Shown piece after piece: positions 4,524-7,647 of a DNA stretch of 7,647 nucleotides. Below the pieces are notes generated by a model. It had not been told where the DNA came from. It was given only the letters and a program-made list of their open reading frames with translations, and ran no database searches. A program made the position numbers and the translations under genes. The stretch's first letter is position 1. Every line of letters begins with the position of its first letter. Source of the stretch: an uncultured Verrucomicrobiota bacterium (GTDB lineage: Bacteria; Verrucomicrobiota; Verrucomicrobiae; Opitutales; Opitutaceae); assembly GCA_946482165.1 (NCBI GenBank), contig CAMLQS010000244.1, positions 1-7,647 of the forward strand, read 5' to 3'.

Positions 4524-7304
4524 ATGCCTCGAAAAATGAACCTTATGCCGGTCGCCCGGGCCTGGCGGACCCGCTCTCGCCGAATCGCCCGTCACTTGTC
4601 CCTCACGGTCCTCGTTTTCGCCGCACTTGCCGCGACGCCGCTGACAACCGTCGAGGCCGCGACCACCCCGAGGATGTTCACCCACCCCGAACGGATTCGC
4701 TACGACAGCCACTGCTTCACCATCGATGGCAAGGATGTGTTCCTCTACGGCGGAGCCTTCCATTACTTCCGCTGTCCGAAAGCGCTTTGGCGCGATCGCT
4801 TCGAGACGATCAAGAAAGCAGGGTTCAACTGCGTCGATACCTACGTTCCGTGGAATCTTCACGAGCCGAAAATGCCGTCCGGTCTCGACGATTATTCCCA
4901 CGTGGACCTGACCGACCTGAAGGACTGGCTGAAGATGGCGGAGGAGTTCGGCTTCTACATCATCATCCGCCCCGGCCCCTATATTTGCGCCGAGTGGGAC
5001 ACGGGCGGATTTCCGCAATGGTTGCTCACTAAGAAACCCGCCGACTGGAAGGGCCTCTGGCTGCGCAGCGACGAGCCGACCTTCATCGCGTGGAGCCAAC
5101 ACTGGATCAAGGCCGTCTGCCCGGTCATCGCGCCGCATCAGATCACCCGCAAGAAACCCGGCGAGCCGGGCATCATCCTGTTTCAGGTCGAAAACGAGTA
5201 TGACTTCATGGGCAATGCGGGAAACGCCTTTTCCGACAAACAGAAGGTCAACCACCTCAAGGCACTCGCCCAGACGGCGACGCAGGGAGGCATCGATGTG
5301 CCCTTGTTTACCTGCTGGACCCGCCAGGTGCGCGGCTCCTCCGATCCGGTGCTGCGGCAGATCTTCGATACCGCCAACTTCTATCCCCGCTGGAAGGTCG
5401 AGAGCGAACTGGGCCAAAAGTTGCCCAAGCTCCGCAAAGAACAGCCCGACGCGCCGCTGATGGTCGCGGAAATGCAGGGCGGATGGTTTTCGGGTGTCGG
5501 CGGCAAACTCAGCGAAGCCAACGACGGAGTGGACGCCAAGCAGATCAACAACCTCGTGCTCTATGGACTCCAGCAGGGGCTGACCGCGATCAACTATTAC
5601 ATGCTCTTCGGCGGCACCAACCTGAACAACATGGGTGGCCGCGACCTGACCACGAGCTACGACTACAACGCCCCTATCCGCGAATGGGGCGGAGTGGGCG
5701 ACCGCTACCAGGAAGTCCGCGCCATCGGATTGATGCTCCTGGAGCATGGCGCCCGGCTCGCTCGCGCCGAGGGGATCCGCTGCGAGGCCAGGACATCGCA
5801 AGCCGACGTTCAGATCGCGGCCCGCCGCGCGCAGGACGGCTCGCTCTATCTGTTTGTTCGCACCGCGCAGCACACCCAGCCCCGCCAAGGCAAAGTTTCG
5901 GTGAAAGTCGGCGATGCCCAGATCACCTTCGATTACGAACTCGGCCCGTTCGGTTCCAAGATCCTCTATCTGCCGAAAGACGTCACCGACCCGGCCCTCG
6001 GCGAATGGCTGCCCCGGCCCGCGCCGATGATCGAGCGGCCCACAAAGCTGCCCCCCGCGGTGGAAATCAAAACCGCACGCCGGCGCGACGACCCCGGCCC
6101 GTCGAATCTAACCCAGGTGCCGCCCGGAGCCACCCTCGCGGACGTGGGCGTTTACGACAGCGATTTCGTTTTCTACCGGACTCAAAACACCGGTGACCGG
6201 GAGCACCCCAACCTGTTGCTTGAATTCAACAGCCATGACGCCGTCGTGGCTCAAACCGGACAAACCCTGGCCATCCGGGTGTCCGGAGCGGACGGAAGCC
6301 CGGCCTTCGCCATCGGCGAATCCGGCCCCGCGCTGCTGCTCTACGAGAACCGCGGCCACGCCCACTTCGCCCGTGATTTCGAGTTTCACAACGGAATCAC
6401 CGGCGCCGGTTTCATCCGTGGCGGCACGCGTGAAGACAAAGCCATCGACGGCTGGGAAATGATCGGGATCGACGGCGCGGAAGACCGGGTCGAAGTGATC
6501 CCGGGCCATGAAGTCGTCACCACAAAGGTGCGGCCCGAAGTGCAGCCGGACTTCACCGGCGTAAACTGGAAACCCGTGCAGGTGGACAAGACTGAAACCA
6601 CCCAACTCAAGCCAAACACCACGGCGGTCTTCCGTGCGAAACTCAGCCTCGGCAAAAGCGACCTCGAGCAAGGCGGCTTGGAGCTGCGTCTCGGCCGCGT
6701 CGATGATCGCGGCTGGGTTTACGTGAACGGCAAGCTGGCCGGTGAAGCGAACGACTGGTCGAAGGAGCACGTGTTCGACGTGACGAAACAGGCGCAAGCA
6801 GGCGAAAACCTCATCGCCGTGGTCGTCCGAAACGACGCCGGATACGGAGGTTTGGGCAAACCCTCCTTTGCGGTCGGCGCACAGATCCCGGCCAAGTTGG
6901 CCCTCGGCCGCCCGGCTGGCGTCGAGCAACAATGGTGGAAGCCCGGCCTCGACGACACCGCTTGGGAAACCACACCCACCGGCGAAAAAGCAACTCCCGC
7001 ACACGCGGCGCTGACCTGGTATCGCATGGAGTTCAGCCTCCCCAAACCCGTGAAAGGCGAATGGGTGCCGTGGCACGTGCGCCTTCACGCCACCGGCAAC
7101 GGGTTCCTCTATCTGAACGGCCACCTGCTGGGCCGTTACTGGCAGGTGGGACCGCAACGCGACTTCTTCCTGCCCGAATGCTGGCTCAAGTTCGGCAAGG
7201 GCCAGACCAACCAGCTCACCCTCAGCCTGCGTCCGCTCGACAAGGGCGCGGAGATCCAGTCCGCCGTCGTCAAACCTTACGCGGAATTCGCCGAGAAACG
7301 CTGA
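4524..7304 (+). CDS. Secreted GH35 beta-galactosidase
   Basis: The enzyme hydrolyses terminal non-reducing beta-D-galactose from oligo- or polysaccharides. From ATG 4524 it has 926 residues. The signal peptide has a basic n-region ('RTRSRR'), a hydrophobic core ('LSLTVLVFAALAATPL') and likely cleavage after 'VEA', so it acts in the periplasm or outside the cell. GH35 landmarks are 'YGGAFHYFR' (75-83), 'RPGPYICAEWDTGGFPQW' (149-166), 'FQVENEY' with the expected acid/base E225, and 'VAEMQGGW' with the expected nucleophile E316. Two jelly-roll domains follow, around 695-780 ('GWVYVNGKLAGE', from 730) and 840-920 ('LNGHLLGRYWQVGPQ', from about 864). Alternative starts are ATG 4536, ATG 4545 and TTG 4464. 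The last follows AAGGAG (4449-4454) but would be translated from the hairpin repeat. No Shine-Dalgarno sequence precedes 4524. The downstream GH59 start is 4 nt after the stop, so the two formed an operon. Both catalytic residues are present, so activity is expected if the gene is still expressed behind the hairpin. Confidence 0.93.
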   Translation: MPRKMNLMPVARAWRTRSRRIARHLSLTVLVFAALAATPLTTVEAATTPRMFTHPERIRYDSHCFTIDGKDVFLYGGAFHYFRCPKALWRDRFETIKKAGFNCVDTYVPWNLHEPKMPSGLDDYSHVDLTDLKDWLKMAEEFGFYIIIRPGPYICAEWDTGGFPQWLLTKKPADWKGLWLRSDEPTFIAWSQHWIKAVCPVIAPHQITRKKPGEPGIILFQVENEYDFMGNAGNAFSDKQKVNHLKALAQTATQGGIDVPLFTCWTRQVRGSSDPVLRQIFDTANFYPRWKVESELGQKLPKLRKEQPDAPLMVAEMQGGWFSGVGGKLSEANDGVDAKQINNLVLYGLQQGLTAINYYMLFGGTNLNNMGGRDLTTSYDYNAPIREWGGVGDRYQEVRAIGLMLLEHGARLARAEGIRCEARTSQADVQIAARRAQDGSLYLFVRTAQHTQPRQGKVSVKVGDAQITFDYELGPFGSKILYLPKDVTDPALGEWLPRPAPMIERPTKLPPAVEIKTARRRDDPGPSNLTQVPPGATLADVGVYDSDFVFYRTQNTGDREHPNLLLEFNSHDAVVAQTGQTLAIRVSGADGSPAFAIGESGPALLLYENRGHAHFARDFEFHNGITGAGFIRGGTREDKAIDGWEMIGIDGAEDRVEVIPGHEVVTTKVRPEVQPDFTGVNWKPVQVDKTETTQLKPNTTAVFRAKLSLGKSDLEQGGLELRLGRVDDRGWVYVNGKLAGEANDWSKEHVFDVTKQAQAGENLIAVVVRNDAGYGGLGKPSFAVGAQIPAKLALGRPAGVEQQWWKPGLDDTAWETTPTGEKATPAHAALTWYRMEFSLPKPVKGEWVPWHVRLHATGNGFLYLNGHLLGRYWQVGPQRDFFLPECWLKFGKGQTNQLTLSLRPLDKGAEIQSAVVKPYAEFAEKR

Positions 7305-7308
7305 CCTC

Positions 7309-7620
7309 ATGAAAAGCCCCCATCATTCACCTCGCTCCGTTTTCCGCGCCGCAGCCCTGTTCATCCCCCTTCTCGCCGCGTCACAGTCGCTTCATGCGGC
7401 CGCCCCGGCCACGGTCGTCAACATCGACGGCAAGGGCCCGTCCCGCCCCTACTACGGCATCGGCCTGGTCAACTCCAGCGGCAGCTCGAAGCTGTTGCAG
7501 GATTATCCGGCCGCCCAGCGGCGCGAGATCCTCGACCTGCTGTTCAAGCCCAAGTTCGGGGCCGGCCTTCAACTGGTGAAGAACAGACCCAACCGACGGG
7601 GTCAGGCCGATTGTTGTTAG
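7309..7620 (+). pseudogene. GH59 galactosylceramidase-like gene, cut after codon 91 by inserted sequence
   Basis: ATG 7309 opens a signal peptide: 'AAALFIPLLAASQSLHA', with probable cleavage after residue 30. Residues 48-91 follow the start of the GH59 barrel: 'YYGIGLVNSSGSSKLLQDYP', then 'REILDLLFKPKFGAGLQLVK'. This lines up with my memory of human GALC ('DGIGAVSGGGATSRLL...[25 protein letters not shown]'). After K91 (AAG, 7579-7581) the expected 'VEIGGDG' is absent; 12 unrelated codons and a TAG (7618-7620) follow. GH59 enzymes are normally several hundred residues long, and both catalytic glutamates lie far beyond this point, so no active enzyme can be made. At most a short secreted peptide results. 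The rest of the gene may lie beyond the inserted sequence outside the window. The intact enzyme would act on beta-galactosides alongside the adjacent GH35. Confidence 0.85.
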
Positions 7621-7637
7621 GTCTTGAGCCCTGTTCT
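7580..7637. repeat. Stem-loop at the GH59 breakpoint
   Basis: The inner arms AGACCCAAC (7585-7593) and GTTAGGTCT (7616-7624) pair at 8 of 9 positions. An outer AGAAC (7580-7584) pairs with GTTCT (7633-7637) across an 8-nt bulge. A short CGG/CCG (7597-7599 with 7607-7609) can close the tip. The structure begins almost exactly where GH59 homology ends. Recognition hairpins at element ends are typical of IS200/IS605 and REP-type elements, which fits but does not prove the type. Confidence 0.5.
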
Positions 7638-7647
7638 GGACATAACA
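7582..7647. mobile_element. Left end of an inserted sequence interrupting GH59 (type unknown)
   Basis: GH59 coding homology stops at 7581 and the following 66 nt continue neither the protein nor the coding pattern of the gene. This stretch carries ACGGGGTCAG (7596-7605) and GTCAGGCCG (7601-7609), both also present in the junction at 4414-4463, and forms the hairpin described separately. No transposase or integrase is visible before the window ends, so it could be the edge of an IS200/REP-type element, a MITE, or a larger island. The exact boundary is uncertain by a few bases because no uninterrupted copy is available. Confidence 0.6.

Noticed and set aside
4430..5032. 200-codon + frame starting at ATG 4430
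   Set aside because: It runs through the hairpin and out of frame into GH35. The product is Arg/Pro-rich without any motif.
4500..5888. 462-codon open frame on the - strand
   Set aside because: It lies antisense to GH35 in G+C-rich DNA, where stop-free shadow frames are common. Its translation has no recognisable domain, while the + frame has a full GH35 pattern.
6108..7310. 400-codon open frame on the - strand
   Set aside because: Antisense to the GH35 C-terminal jelly-roll domains. Biased composition and no motif, so a shadow frame.
7587..7622. Integron attC-like pair ACCCAAC ... GTTAGGT
   Set aside because: The two sequences fit RYYYAAC and GTTRRRY, but the whole span is only 36 nt, shorter than known attC sites, and no integrase or cassette structure is visible.
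1..7647. CRISPR array, tRNA or rRNA
   Set aside because: I saw no regularly spaced repeats, no tRNA-like cloverleaf and no conserved rRNA stretch on either strand.

Overview
The window looks like a mosaic of two kinds of DNA, with all five supported genes on the + strand. Bases 1 to about 4450 have mixed base composition (roughly half G+C by eye). They carry four accessory-type genes: the 3' end of a conserved hypothetical gene, a small partner gene overlapping it by 8 nt, a YaaC-like protein gene, and a 546-codon gene for a protein with beta-sandwich/concanavalin-A-like regions and a C-terminal PD-(D/E)XK nuclease-like domain. From about 4524 the sequence becomes clearly G+C-richer (about 60% or more by eye). 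There it encodes a secreted GH35 beta-galactosidase and, 4 nt downstream, the first 91 codons of a GH59 galactosylceramidase-like protein. The GH35 + GH59 pair with Sec signal peptides suggests a polysaccharide-degrading bacterium, most likely a Verrucomicrobiota member (Opitutales-like). That is recognition from memory, not a search.

Layout: 2-808 partial hypothetical gene; 801-1265 its small partner; 1266-1623 a 358-nt gap with a perfect 12-bp palindrome and a weak promoter candidate; 1624-2661 YaaC-like gene; 2662-2759 a 98-nt spacer; 2760-4400 lectin-like/nuclease fusion gene; 4401-4523 a junction with a GGGGTCAG motif and a 73-nt imperfect hairpin that ends on the base before the GH35 ATG; 4524-7304 GH35; 7309-7581 GH59 fragment; from about 7582 foreign sequence that breaks GH59, adds 12 unrelated codons and a stop, and runs off the window.

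The two glycosidases would have acted together outside the cytoplasm on beta-galactosides, with GH35 trimming terminal galactose. GH59 is now broken before any catalytic residue, so the pair is probably half dead in this genome. The YaaC-like and lectin-nuclease genes may form a two-gene module (possible sensor or HEPN-like partner plus nuclease effector), and a phage-defence role is plausible. This rests on domain content and neighbourhood only. Short motifs shared between the junctions at about 2740, 4415-4463 and 7596-7609 suggest that one repeat family, resembling REP or transposase-associated repeats, shaped the region.
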